A DNA stretch of 64,000 bases from Clarkia xantiana subsp. parviflora (GCA_036873135.1 JAPTYO010000015.1:8163683-8227682), one strand, 5' to 3'. Shown: positions 10,893 through 23,184, numbered from the stretch's first letter. Notes: a model not told the origin generated them from the sequence alone. A program made the numbers and translations.

Positions 10893-12754
10893 CGAAGTGG
10901 TCTGTAGAGTTAAGTGAATTTCGCATTCATTTCGCTCCACGGACAGCCATCAAAGGGCAGGCCTTGGCAGACTTCATAGCAGAGTTCACAGGAATCGAGC
11001 CCGAGCCACAAGTTGAAGTCCAAACAAATGTCCCACCTGCAGAAGTTTGGGAAATGTACACGGACGGATCATCCAACACCGGAGGCGCGGGGGCAGGATT
11101 ATTACTAATCCCACCCGACGGCTCAGACCCCTTGAAGTACGCTTTGAACTTAACATTCAGAGCGACGAACAACGAGGCAGAATATGAGGCACTGATAACA
11201 GGCCTCAGGATAGCCAAAGGAGTTGGGGTGGAACACTTACGAGTAAAGTGTGATTCACAACTGGTCGTCAACCAGGTCAAAGGAGAGTATACTGCAAAGT
11301 CTGAAAACATGCAGAGATACTTGACACAAGCAAAGGAGTTGGTAGAAAGTTTTAAAACTTTCGACATAACTTCCGTCCCACGAAAATAAAACCAGGAGGC
11401 CGATGCTCTAAGCAAGTATGCCCAAAACAATGAACAAGGCAAAGAGACACACTTTGTGGAAAACAGGATAATATCCGTCATAGACCAATTCGAAGTAATG
11501 GCCATTGACGAAGAGGAAACTTGGATGACACCAATCCAAGCATACCTCGCAGGAGGGACCCTACCGCGAGACAAAACTCAAGCAAGCAAGATCGAAAGGG
11601 TAGCCGTAAACTACGCCTTAATTGAGGGACAGCTCTACAGAAAGGGTTATTCTACACCCTACCTAAAGTGTATCACAAGCACAGAAGGAACAACGGTACT
11701 AGAAGAAATCCATGGAGGAATGGCTGCCTCGCACGAAGGAGCTCGTGCGTTAATCCGCAAAGCCTTGAATTTGGGCTACTATTGGCCAACAATGAGAGCT
11801 CAAGCAACAAGCATGGTGACAGAATGCGAAGCATGTCAGCTATATTCAAGGAACATCACAGCTCCAGCAGCAGAATTAAGCCCAATTTCAAGCGCATGGC
11901 CATTCGCACAATGGGGCATTGACTTGATCGGTCCACTCCCAAAATCGAAGGGCCAAGCAAAATTCATAGTCGTCGCAATTGACTACTTCTCAAAGTGGAT
12001 TGAGGCTAAGCCATTGGCACGCATCACAGACACACAAATCATGGATTTCATCCGAAACTACATAGTGGCTCGCTACGGTGTCCCGAAGATACTCATTAGC
12101 GACAACGGTGCCCAATTCAGAAGTGGAAATATGCAAAATTTATGCAAACGTCTCAAGATAGACCATCGTTTCGCATCAGTGCATCACGCACAGACAAACG
12201 GCCAGGTCGAGTCAGCAAACAAGATAGTCCTGGACGGACTAAAAAAGAGAGTCCATGCTCTGAAAGGAGGTTGGGTGGACCAGCTAAGCAGTGTTTTATG
12301 GGCTGTGCGCACAACACCCAAAGAATCAACGGGTGAAACACCCTTCAGCCTAGTCTATGGAACCGAGGCAGTGGCACCTATCGAAATCGCCGTCTCTTCG
12401 TACAGAGCGACGCATTTTGACCCCCAAACCAATGAGGAAGAAAGACGCCTCGACCTTCAGTTAACAGACGAACAAAGATGGAAATCAGAACAAGTTCAAG
12501 CAAAGATGCTCCTAGCCACATCCAGATACTACAACAGAAAGGTCAAGGCGCGACAATTCCATGTGGGAGAAATGGTGTGGAGAAGAAACGAATTCTCACA
12601 CCTGGACCAAATCAACAAGATGTCCCCCAAGTGGGAAGGCCCCTACAAGATAGTAGCAGTCCCATACATTAATGCATACCGCATCCAAGATGTTGACGGG
12701 AACGAATTGCCTAACACTTTCAGCGGGGGACACTTGAAGAAATTCCATGCATAA
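10877..12754 (+). pseudogene. TE-B second RNase H and integrase, one in-frame stop
   Basis: The second RNase H is intact in sequence (YTDGSSNTGGAGAG, NNEAEYEALITGLR, VKCDSQLVVNQVKGEY), typical of the Tat group. A TAA at 11387-11389 follows VPRK, where relatives have Gln, and the same frame then continues with NQEADALSK into integrase. Integrase shows a zinc-binding region (HEGARALIRK, CEACQ), the catalytic triad contexts GIDLIGPLP, SDNGAQF and GQVESAN, and a C-terminal segment ending GGHLKKFHA. Apart from the stop this half of pol is complete. Confidence 0.9.
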
Positions 12755-13044
12755 ACAAGAAAGGAAATCATAGAACTAAAAGCCGTCGTATCAAGCTTTT
12801 TAGTTTTCTTTACTTCAAAAGAAGGAGATGTGTAACTCCATACTTGCACATCAAATGAAGTTATGTCGTAAACACTAACAAAATGCATGTCTCTTGTAGG
12901 CACACTATTAACTCACATACAACGCCTAAGCTTACAACCAAGGCATCAAAACAACAACAGTGACAACAAGCCAACCTATACAAGGCTCATCACTAACCAA
13001 AGCAAAGGACGCACGACGCATCCAAGGAGTTGGAATATTTTCAT

Positions 13045-13545
13045 CAAGGATGTGGACGTACTAATCTATTCACATCCTTGCAAAAATTCGGGGGACAAGC
13101 GGATCATTAGGAATCCTCCCTCGCAAACAAATGCAAGTGTCGGACGTACTAATCTATCCACACTTTGCCGCAGTATCAAGTATGTGAACGTACTAATCTA
13201 TTCACATCCTTGCAAAAATTCGGGGGACAGCGGATCATTAGGAATCCTCCCTCGCAAACAAATGCAAGTGTCGGACGTACTAATCTATCCACACTTCGCC
13301 ATAATACAAGGATGTGAACATACTAATCTATTCACATCCTTGCAAAAATTCGGGGGACAAGCGGATCATTAGGAATCCTCCCTCGCAAACAAATGCAAGT
13401 GTCGGACGTACTAATCTATCCACACTTCGCCGCAGTATCAAGTATGTGAACGTACTAATCTATTCACTTCCTTGCACAAGAGAGAAAGCGGTTCCATTCG
13501 GATCCCCCTCACAAAAAGTGTCGGACGTACTAATCTATCCGCACT
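13045..13545. repeat. 131-bp tandem repeat array in TE-B
   Basis: Four copies with a period of 130-132 bp (starts of the CACATCCTTG word at 13071, 13203, 13333; diverged copy at 13465). Each unit contains the word GTACTAATCTAT twice. The array lies between integrase and the antisense gene, the hypervariable 3' region where Tat/Ogre-type elements are known to carry short tandem repeats that can seed satellites. Confidence 0.9.
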
Positions 13546-13732
13546 TCACTATCCTATGTTATGATTAAAATAACAAGGAAGTATTCAGTTATCACATCTA
13601 TTTAATGCATTCATGACAAGCATATATATATAAGATCAAACAGGTCTACGACAGATAAGTCCTAAACAAGTCCTTCGCCAAAATACTACGCATGCAAAGG
13701 AACAAACAAACACACAAAAGGTCCATATTGAC

Positions 13733-16178
13733 CTAGTCAAGGAGATGGCGCACATCAACATCGCAGTCCTCCGTCGCAAAGGGATCACAGGCAGGGGTAT
13801 CACCAAAGATATCAGCATCCCGCTCAAAGCTAAACATCGGCTCACCATCTGCACTAATGGTGTCCTCCACCTGAAGAGAGGAAGCCCCCCCCAAATCACT
13901 CAAACCAATCACACCAGCAGCATCCAATTTCTCAAAAGGAAACTGAGGGGCAAGACGATGCATCAGGGGAACGAAGTCATCAAGAAACTCCTTCTTCAAA
14001 GACTCATAACTCGCATGAACGGCGGAAAGGAAAGGCTCGCTCTGAGGATACCGCTTAAAAGCGCCGGCCTTGCCTTCCGAAAAGCCGTCCTCCCTCGCCC
14101 TTTGCAACTCGGCAGCCCGCACCCCCTCCCGAAGGGCCATCCGACCCTTCACAGCAGACAGCTGATCTCGGATCTCGGCAACACGAGCTTGACTCGAGGC
14201 AAGCGCATCAGATAGTATGAGAAGCTCCCCAGCATGGCCTTTCGCATCCTCAGTCAAAGAGACCTGCTCCTTCATTAGCTCCTCATGGTTCTCCAGAAGC
14301 TGATCCTTCTCATCAGAAAGCTCGATGACAAAAGATGATAAGTTGGCAATATCAGCATTAACCTGCATCAAAAAGAGTATAACTATCAAAACAAGTGCAA
14401 CAATGAACAAATCAATTCTAAGAAGGATAAACATTCACCGGAGCGAAGACCCCGACGTTCTCCTCCACAAAGGCGCGCGCACTAGCAGAATTCGGGGGGC
14501 ACTCCTTCCGGTCTGCAGGAGGAACAGACCTCTGCACCACCCGAACGCCAACTTCAGGAATGCTCAAGGACGCATCCTTGGGAAAACGAAGGCGCGTACC
14601 CGAATAGGGCACCCACACACCACCTGCGACGTCGCGTTCAAAGCGACGGACAAGATCACTTCTACGAAGCAAAGGAAGTGGAGGGATATCTGCAAAGCAC
14701 AAACTTAAGCAACCATACAAGCAAAAATATGCTAAGTACATAAAAGGAGATCCCGCACACCTGATACAGGAGGAACCTCCTCTGCTGTCACATGCATCGG
14801 CTCGGGGACAGAAGGGATGCGCTCATCAACATGCCTCCTCTTGTCACGGGAAGGCATACGTGAACCTGGAGGGACCTCGTCCGCCGTCCCATGCCTCGGC
14901 CCGGGGGCAGGAGGGACGCGCTCGGCAACTTGCTTCCTCTTATCACGAGAAGGCAAGACAGACGTTCCCTCAACTCTAGAGCGCTTAGGATCACCCGAGG
15001 CACGCGCCGCAACATCGGTCCTCTTAGCGGAGGGGCGCCGAGAAGAGTCAGCAACGGGTTCCGCCCGCTCCCTCTCAGCAGGCGCGCGGCCTGCAAACAA
15101 GAAGAAGAAAAACGTTAGAACTACAAACAGAAATACAGCCGAAAACGATAAAAAGGGAGAAGTACTTTACCCATAGGTCCTTTTCCTCGCCCATGACGAG
15201 ACCCGTCAGCAGGGCCCGGAGTAGCAACAGGGAGCCCTCGCGCAGCATCAGTCTGCAAGGTCGGCCGCTTGTTAAGAAACCAATCTACAGGATAACATAA
15301 GACAAGGTTATAAAAATTCGAAAGCATACCAAGACATCCTGGGAAGAAGATACGATGATGCCTGCGGCAAGCAACTCCTCTTCAGAACCCTGAGTCAAAG
15401 GGACTATAACCCCCGCCTGATTGTCGCGAAAGATCTCGCGAAAGGCCTTCTCATCCTGAGGGGTATACTCGGATAAGGAGGGAACAGGGTCACGCTCCAG
15501 GACATGACACGTCTCCCGCTTAGTCCCGACGTCGCTCACAAAGAAATAGTGATTTTTCCATTCCTGGGAGCGAGGGTAGGGAGTGGCGAACCGCCCGCTC
15601 GGCTTCCACTTGGCGCCCCCAAGGTCAAATGAGGAAAGGCAAGGCCACCGACTGCAAAAGGTGGACAACCCCGATTTGTCTCGTCGCTCCAGGCGGTAGA
15701 AGGTCCGGAAGAGAATCAAGGAGTAAGCCCATGAGTGCTTGTGGCACTGAATACGAAAACAGGTCCACGCGTGAAAAGCAGCAGGGGAGAGATTAAGGGG
15801 CGAGATGCGGAAATGACGACATAAGCGGACAAGATCCTTGCAGTAAGGAAAACGCAAGCCCTCCTCTATCTGTCCCGTGTAAACTACATCTAGGTCCACA
15901 GGAGGGACGGTAACTGAGCCGACTTCGACATCTTTGCATACGTCAAACGGGAAGAATGCTTCAGAAAGAGGACAGACCCCCGACTTATCTACGCTCTCCA
16001 CAAACTCCTCAGTCGTAATACGATTGGGAGGATAGGTCTGAGTCATCGCAATGGCTTCATGGCTAGCACCTGTCCCGGGAAAATCGAGTCGGAGTAAAAG
16101 GGGGGTGTCCTCGCTTATCTCCAAACCATCATAAGAAAAGTAATATGTGCAAAGAAGGGGATCGGAAGACTCACTCAT
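13733..16178 (-). CDS. Antisense five-exon gene of TE-B (PF04195-like N-terminus, coiled-coil C-terminus)
   Basis: Five exons on the minus strand: 15330-16178, 15171-15252, 14761-15090, 14439-14689, 13733-14362. All introns are GT-AG and 71-80 bp, with phases 0,1,1,0. The joined frame is about 713 codons with no stop. Exon 1 (MSESSDPLL..., EGLRFPYCKDLVRL, LNLSPAAFHAWTCFRI, LFRTFYRLERRD) resembles the Pfam 'putative gypsy type transposon' region found in plant Tat elements. Exon 3 is charged and low-complexity with KRSRVEG-type basic patches. Exon 5 is a predicted coiled coil (IELSDEKDQLLENHEEL). TE-D has the same gene with the same intron positions. Biochemical role unknown. Extra antisense ORFs are known in Tat elements. 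It is the only undamaged gene in TE-B. Confidence 0.75.
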
Positions 16179-18025
16179 CTCAGCAGTTCGGGGATGACAG
16201 TTTCCAGGAACACTCTAAGTATCAAAGACGCGCTCTTGCAAGTCCGTCAACCAAGCCCTGTAAAAACCGAACACAACTCAATCAAAAACCAGGGCCACGT
16301 ATCAACACCATTCACCAGGCCCTTTGCGAAGGCATCCAACCCAACGGACCAACTGTCCGCAAACAAACGGCTAGGGACCCCCCCGCTCGGGAGTCAAAAG
16401 TCCCTACGCTCACCGAAGGCCTAGGCCACCTACTAATCAAATTTCCATATATTTGTGAAATGTGACACAGGTATTCAAGCATTCCGCAAAGCGACAAGTT
16501 CAAGAGCTAAAGAAATCCAAGACATGCAAAGTTGGTCATAATTACCAAATTGCCATCCGACCACATTTCGATCAAATTTTATCCCAAAACGGCTCAAGGC
16601 TCTGGGGGCACATACAAGCAGCTCAAATACACTTAAGCGAGCCCATTACATGTCAAGAGGAGACTTACCCCTACCCGAACAATTCAAAGAGCACTCGGGT
16701 CAACTAAGCCACCAATAAACACGAACTACCAAGCGATCACCTAAACTCCGGGGGCATGACTATCCACCCACAAATAATCAAGGAGTCATTACTACACTTG
16801 GGGGCATCATATCAAGTCACCCACATCAAAATACAAAGGGTCGAACTTTTGCTCGACTATGTCCGATTTCGAACCCCCACGATTTCCCCTCGGTTGTCCG
16901 AAACCTAAGGGCCTCTTCACAAAGGGAGTTCACTAACCATAACTCTATCTATCTACATTTAGAGTTTGGCCAAAAACTAATTTTGAAAAATCAAGCCAAA
17001 ATTTCACTTAGGCATTTTGTCAAACACCTATCATGCACCTTACTAAAATGCAATATGTGCAGCCCTAAAGGTCCAATTAACATCAAGCAAAGGAAGGAAA
17101 GGAAATTACCGATCAATACCCGGCGAGAAGGACTCGAAAACGGACCAAATCGGGTCCGAATTGAACCCGTGAATAGTACAGCCGCCGCCCGCCTGTCACC
17201 GCCGCTCCTGCCGCCGCCGCCGCCTCGCCGCTGCCGTGTCCTCGCCGGTGGTAGCCCTAGTGGTGGCCGGCCGAAATGGGGTCACACTAGTACCCTAAAG
17301 TGAATTCCTAAATCACTACCTTACCCTCTTCAAAATACCCTCTCAAAACCTATTCAAATGTTGATAGTTTTATAAACTATCACAAAGGAGGTGGACTACA
17401 CAACCTAGCAAGCACCATACATCCAAGAGGTACACTCACATCCACCTTCCATTTTTTAAAGTTGTTAATAACTTGGATTTCCACCATCAAATGACTTAGC
17501 TATATTTAACTAAGTCATTTCAAATGGTCTCAACTACTTGAAAACATTATTTTTAAGATTTTTCGTGTCACGTCCATTACATGTGATTTTCCAAACCCGG
17601 CATTATTTCATTCACTAAAACCGTCGTCTCGCCGTTAAGACGGCCGTCTCGGACGACGGGCTCCCGGAAACCATCATACTGCATGAAAAACGTTTTATCA
17701 AAACTTTCATGATTTATTATCATTTTGATATAATTAGTCGTGGCATAAACGTTCCATATTTATTTGACCATCTTATAAACCCGAAAGATTTCATGTGCGC
17801 TCGCGCCTTAATTCTCCAAACAATCACATTTATCATATTACTCGTAATCCGTTGTGCTACTAACCCTTTGCGCAGTTATCAAGCACGACCATCTCAAAAA
17901 ATTAAGGCAAGGAACTCGTCTGAACCGCGCGTATCCACCATTGGTAGGTCAAAACTCAAGGTGAGCAGACGACCCGAATCACGCGTATACCCTATCTTAG
18001 AATAGAGTTAAACAAAGGTCAGACC
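16179..18025. other. TE-B 3' non-coding region with repeated GGGGGCA tracts
   Basis: No sense gene. It should hold the promoter and 5' leader of the antisense gene, and a CCG-rich stretch near 17180-17245 could be part of that leader (inference). GGGGGCA words resembling the polypurine tract recur near 16606, 16750 and 16800 before the true one at the LTR edge. Confidence 0.5.
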
Positions 18026-18046
18026 ATTATTTAACTCGGGGGCAAG
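18026..18046 (+). other. Polypurine tract of TE-B
   Basis: AACTCGGGGGCAAG directly abuts the 3' LTR start TGATGG. TE-C has GACTCGGGGGCATG at the same place. It primes plus-strand DNA synthesis. Confidence 0.75.
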
Positions 18047-18784
18047 TGATGGATATACGCATGATTCGGGCTCGGTTTTAATTATTCGGACCCCATACAC
18101 GCGTGTAAAACCCAATTTCGAGCTAACCGGGGGAAACCGGGCAAGTCGCGAACTTGCCCGGCACCCCCGGGGGGCTTACCCGGAAAATTCCGGGTAAGCT
18201 TAACACCCGGGGGGTGTTGCGCACACCCCCCATTTCGTCCCGAATGTATAGGAGACCCGATTTTTAACTAACTCCTATGTGTCCGAGACCTACGTTTCAA
18301 AGGCGCGTGCGTCCCGCTCGTGACAGCCGCCTAAGACGAGCGTCAGAGTCCTTTTCCCAAAGCTCTCCCCTACATCCCGGTTCACATTTCCACATTGAAC
18401 CGGGTCAAAACCGGTTTACGGTCCAAGGTTGCCTATAAATAGCCACCTTGGGGGTAAACATTTTCAAGTCACTTTTCGGGGTGAGAATCAAGAAAAGCTC
18501 TGGCCTCTCACTAAAAGCTCTCTCTCTCTCTAGAAACCATCTGATGTTGATCGTCGGAGCGAGCGCACCAAGCACCCCCCCCCCCTCTCCACGGGTGTTG
18601 CTTGGTAATGCTCCTCTCGCAGGTGCAGAAGGACGGTCTATTAGAGAGCCCGAAGGACTTACCACTGTTCAGAAGACGAAGCTAAGGCCCGTACGCGACT
18701 TTAGGGGACGGACTTGGCTCGCACCCAACTCGAAGACTTCGACGAGTTATCCAGCGGGCAACCCGCAGTAACTTGGTCGAAACA
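18047..18784 (+). repeat. 3' LTR of TE-B
   Basis: 738 bp. It differs from the 5' LTR by about four or five substitutions (for example CGCGCG/CGCGTG, ACCGCT/ACCACT) and small indels in AT and C runs, which indicates recent insertion. It contains the TATA box at 18434. Confidence 0.92.
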
Positions 18785-19387
18785 CGGAGTCGCCACGTTT
18801 TAAAAACGTGTATTTTGAAAAGAGTCGCCACTAGTTAATTATTAGGCTAACTAGAATCCTAAATTACCTAAGTGAATAACTAATTAAACACCTAGCTATT
18901 AAATCGGTCTACGATCAGAAATACGAGTTCGTGGGTTCTATTATGAACTAAAACTCATGGAATTAATCACGCCCTTTTGGTACTCAATTCACAAATTTGC
19001 CAATTTCACTATTTGAACACATGTCACAAATTAATCTAACGATGCAAATATTTAATTAAATTTCTATCATGTTCAAAATATTATCTAAGTCTAAAAATAA
19101 ATTATTATTTACAACTCTTATTTAGAATGAAATCTAAAATACTAAAATTATCTAACATGCTTAAATCGAAACATAACCTAACATATACATACATAATTCA
19201 CACAACTAAATTTAACCAATTACATCTAAATTACCTAATTAAATATAATAATAAAAAAATAATGACAGAAAAATATAATAAATAAATAATAAAAAAAGAA
19301 TTTCACACGGCTCACCTGGGGTGGATGGTGGTGGGCTGGCCAATCAGGCGGCCGGAGGTCAGAATCGGGTGGCGGGTGCGGTCACCG

Positions 19388-19418
<31 letters not shown>

Positions 19419-19864
19419 AGACTGCCATCGGCGGAAGAAGAAAAAAACGGGAAAGAAAAGAAAAGAAAAAAAAAAAAAACTACAGGACAAAAATGCACAG
19501 GTTACTAGAAATGTATTATTATTATTGCTGAATTAATTTTCTGTGTGTTTTTACATTGACAAGGGGTCCTTTTATAGCTAAATTAGGTCACAATATTAGG
19601 AAAACACATTTACCTAAATATACACATTATTTATTCCGAAAATTACATATATATATTTATGAAAATTGTCATAAATATATAATATATATTTTCTGAATAT
19701 TACATGATATTTAATGCATATATACTATCCTAATTTAAGCTAAACCTATTTTTAGCAACCCTGTGACCTTCTATGTTTAAATATTTCCTTTTTTAAACGC
19801 GCTACACATAACATTTTTGAACGTGTTATATTCGTGTTGCGCGTACCAAAATTAGGTGTTTACA
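18785..19864 (-). repeat. LARD-1 3' LTR, main part after TE-B
   Basis: 18785-18789 is the TE-B target duplication; the remainder is the LARD-1 LTR ending in the 25-base-class terminus AATTAGGTGTTTACA (plus strand). It contains a long A-tract (19387-19416), a second A-rich block, and a TATAAAAGG box on the minus strand at 19571-19576. Joined with 8028-8057 it gives about 1.1 kb, matching 22048-23184. Confidence 0.85.
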
Positions 19865-22047
19865 GCTTGCCCCTCTTTGGACGGACTCCCGTAGAATGCA
19901 TTCGAGGGGGTTTGTCCAAAGACGAGTAAACACTAATTTTGGCTAGGAAGTATCTCGTCTTCCAGGTCTTCAAGTCTCCAAGGTGGCCTTTGGCCTTATT
20001 GATGGTGCGAAAAAGTAGAGCCTCTGTCGGCGGTGCCCCTGTTGGCGGTGCCTCCGTTGGCGTGCGGAAAATAGAACCTCCGTCGGCGGTGCCCCTGTTG
20101 GCAGTGCCTCCATTGGTAGTGCAGAAAATAGAACCTCCGTCGGCGGTGCCCCTGTTGGCGGTGCCTCCATTGGTAGTGCAGAAAGTAAAGCCTCCAGTGG
20201 TACCTGAGAAGACCAGACATGAAAGTTAGTATAAAGAATCAAATGAGTCATGCATGAGTTTTTGGAAAACTTCTAATGTCATTCATTTCATAATTTTGAT
20301 TACATTTCAGAAAGAATCAAAATTTATGATCTAAGGTGTTTTGCACTAGCTTGGAGTTTAATGAGTTCGCTGAGTGCACTATCTGGCTCGAACGCACGAT
20401 AGATGTTCAAAAATGAAGTTTTTTCAAAAGGATTTTCTCGTCCTTTGTTTAAGCTCGAATAGCCACACTCAACTAAATATTTAAACTGTTTTTTTTTCAA
20501 AAAAATCAAAATCAGAATCAAATCTCTTTTTCAAAACGCTAGCTCATGCAAATGTTGAAACGATCTTGCTGAAAAAGTGCAATACACCTTGGATAAAAAC
20601 GAATGACACTTTGAGTTTTTTTTTTTTAAAATGCTCATGCATGCTCGAAAGTTAAAGTTCTATTGTTAAGAAAGTTACAACTTACAACCAGTTTACCTGA
20701 ATGATACATATGTACAAAATGAAAAATTCAGGTAAAGTTTTTTTATAAAAACAAATGCAAATGCAATGCTCAACAATTAAGAGAAGATTTACAATCTATC
20801 TAAAAACTTTTTTCCTAAAAAAAATGTCTATTAGATGTACATGAGATGAAACTTGTACAGTTAAGAAAATTTACAAGTTATCTGAAAAGATTTTTTTGTT
20901 TTTCTCGAGGAGAAAAAAAAACAATCATCTTGGTTGCTCAAAATTGGAAAAAAAATCAAGTGAAAAGTTTTTTTAAAAGAATGCACATGAGATGCACAAC
21001 AATAAATACAAGATGCAAACTTAAAAATAAAAGTTCTACAACTAAGAAAAATTACAATTTACCTGAAATATTTTTTCGAAAATAATGCATATGAGATGCA
21101 CATCTTTTAAAAAAATCAGGTAAAAGGTTTTTTAAACAAAGAGCCCTAAAACTAAGAGAGCTTACGATTTATCTAAAAAGTTCTTTAAATTAATGCATAC
21201 TGGATGCATTATTTAAAATAAAACAATTTAGGTAAATTTTTTTTGAAATGATGCATATGGAATGCACATTCGAAATTGGAAGCTCTAATAGATAAAGGGG
21301 AATCAAAATTTCCAAAAAATGTTTTTTTACATGCGCGACGCGCTAACCAAAATCACAACTTACCTGAAGAGTTTTTTTTAAGAAAAAAATAATGCGTATG
21401 AAATGCATGTTTGAAATAAAAAAAAAATTCAGGTAAGAGATTTTTTTTAAAAAAAAAAAAAAAACAATGCATACAAAATGCATGTTCGGAAATAAAATTT
21501 CTAAATGACTAACTACTTAGCTGGAAAAGTTTTTTTGTTTTGTTTTTTTTTTTTTTTGTTCTTTAAAAAAAATGCAATGAGACGAATGCATTAACATTTA
21601 CAACAAAAAAACAGATCATGTTAGGGGGGTAAAAAATGTGTGGCTTTGCTCTACAAGGTAGGTTCCACTGACAGGTTCCAGACAAGGTGGTTTCCTCACC
21701 CCGTCATAGGGATCATAAGACCTTCACAAGCGAGTAGAGTTTTTCCGAGCCGTACCGGCGGCCCAGCCGCTCCGGTCGTACCGTACTGAACCTCCGGGGT
21801 TCCTAGTCGCCCTGGGTTTTAGGCGTTTTGGAGATTACGCTAAAGTGGGTGTGTGCAAATTTAAATAATACATACACAACAAAGAAAAATAGTTAGTCAT
21901 AATAAAAACTTAACTCCACACCTGAAATCACAAAAAAAACAAGTTAGATCTGTGAAATAAAAATAAAAATTACAAAATTCTAACATGGCAAAAAGTGAAC
22001 ATACTGAGCCCGAACCCTCTAAATCTTCCCCAGCAGAGTCGCCAAAT
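19865..22047 (-). other. LARD-1 interior, non-coding
   Basis: The left edge (19865-19880) is a minus-strand polypurine tract (AAAGAGGGGCAAGC). 20020-20200 holds mini-repeats built on GTCGGCGGTGCCCCTG. 20640-21600 is a series of degenerate units with ATGCATATGAGATGCA next to T-runs and AAAATCAGGTAA. 21640-21840 is a GC-richer conserved block (GGCTTTGCTCTACAAGG). No reading frame resembles a transposon protein. The same succession reappears in LARD-2 at 38035-39944. Confidence 0.75.
22028..22047 (-). other. Primer-binding site of LARD-1
   Basis: The minus strand reads TTTGGCGACTCTGCTGGGG right after the 5' LTR end. This TGGCGACTC type differs from the TGGCGCCGTC site of TE-A/B/C and is identical in LARD-2. 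It resembles primer sites of Ogre-type plant elements, so the helper is probably a different Tat element. Confidence 0.75.
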
Positions 22048-22694
22048 TGTCAGACTCTAAAATCCGACCTACTGAGTCGCCACGTTTTAAAAACGTGGAT
22101 TTTGAAAAGAGTCGCCACTAGTTAATTATTAGGCTAACTAGAATCCTAAATTACCTAAGCGAATAACTAATTAAACACCTAGGTATTAAATCGGTCTACG
22201 ATCAGAAATACGAGTTCGTGGGTTCTATTACGAATTAAAACTCGTGGAATTAATCACGCCCTTCGGTACTCAATTCACAAATTTGCCAAATTCACTATTT
22301 GAACACATGTCACAAATTAATCTAACGATGCCAATATTTAATTAAATTTCTATCATGTTCAAAATATTATCTAAGTCTAAAAATAAATTATTATTTACAA
22401 CTCTTATTTAGAATGAAATCTAAAATACTAAAATTATCTAACATGCTTAAATCGAAACATAACCTAACATATACATACATAATTCACACAACTAAATTTA
22501 ACCAATTACATCTAAATTACCTAATTAAATATAATAATAAAAAAATAATGACAGAAAAATATAATAAATAAATAATACAAAAATTAAAAATAAAAATAAA
22601 AAAAGAATTTCACACGGCTCACCTGGGGTGGATGGTGGTGGGCTGGCCAATCAGGCGGCCGGAGGTCAGAATCGGGTGGCGGGTGCGGTCACCG

Positions 22695-22732
<38 letters not shown>

Positions 22733-23184
22733 AGACTGCCATCGGCGGAAGAAGAAAAAAACGGGAAAGAAAAGAAAAGAAAAAAAAAAAAAAACTTTTA
22801 CACTACAGGACAAAAATGCACAAGTTACTAGAAAAGTATTATTATTATGCTGAATTAATTTTCTGTGTGTTTTTACATTGACAATGGGTCCTTTTATAGC
22901 TAAATTAGGTCCCAATATTAGGAAAACACATTTACCTAAATATACACATTATTTATTCCGAAAATTACACATATATATTTATGAAAATTGTCATAAATAT
23001 ATAATATATATATTCTGAATATTACATGATATTTAATGCATATATACTATCCGAATTTAAGCTAAACCTATTTTTAGCAACCCTGTGACCTTCTATGTTT
23101 AAATATTTCCTTTTTTAAACGCGCTACACAACATTTTTGAACGTGTTATATTCATGTTGCGCGTACCAAAATTAGGTGTTTACA
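22048..23184 (-). repeat. LARD-1 5' LTR
   Basis: 1137 bp, intact partner of the split LTR. The A-tract is about ten bases longer, plus a small AAAAATAAAAA insertion. A minus-strand TATA box lies at 22893-22898. Confidence 0.85.

Larger units (their letters stand above)
8058..18784 (+). mobile_element. TE-B: Tat-lineage gypsy element lacking gag, nested in LARD-1 LTR
   Basis: Full element with LTRs 8058-8792 and 18047-18784 and a perfect 5-bp TSD, CGGAG (8053-8057 and 18785-18789). Removing it restores the LARD-1 LTR sequence ACCTACGGAGTCGCC, matching ACCTACTGAGTCGCC in the other LARD-1 LTR at 22068. Order: LTR, PBS, protease, RT, RNase H, second RNase H, integrase, 131-bp tandem repeats, antisense five-exon gene, polypurine tract, LTR. 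Gag is absent and pol has two frameshifts and two in-frame stops, yet I count only about four or five substitutions between the LTRs. Confidence 0.92.
8028..23184 (-). mobile_element. LARD-1: non-coding LTR retrotransposon inserted in the F-box-like gene
   Basis: Minus-strand element. Its 3' LTR is 8028-8057 plus 18790-19864 (split by TE-B) and its 5' LTR is 22048-23184. Both LTRs read TGTAAACACC...CTGACA or TCTGACA on the minus strand. The host duplicated CTTTAT (8022-8027 and 23185-23190). The 2.2 kb interior carries a primer-binding site and polypurine tract but no gag or pol, the definition of a large retrotransposon derivative. It must have used proteins supplied by another element. LARD-2 is a relative with similar interior sequence. 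Confidence 0.85.

Noticed and set aside
19321..19536. Lys-rich frames over the A-tracts of the LARD-1 LTRs (also near 22628)
   Set aside because: Homopolymer translation only.
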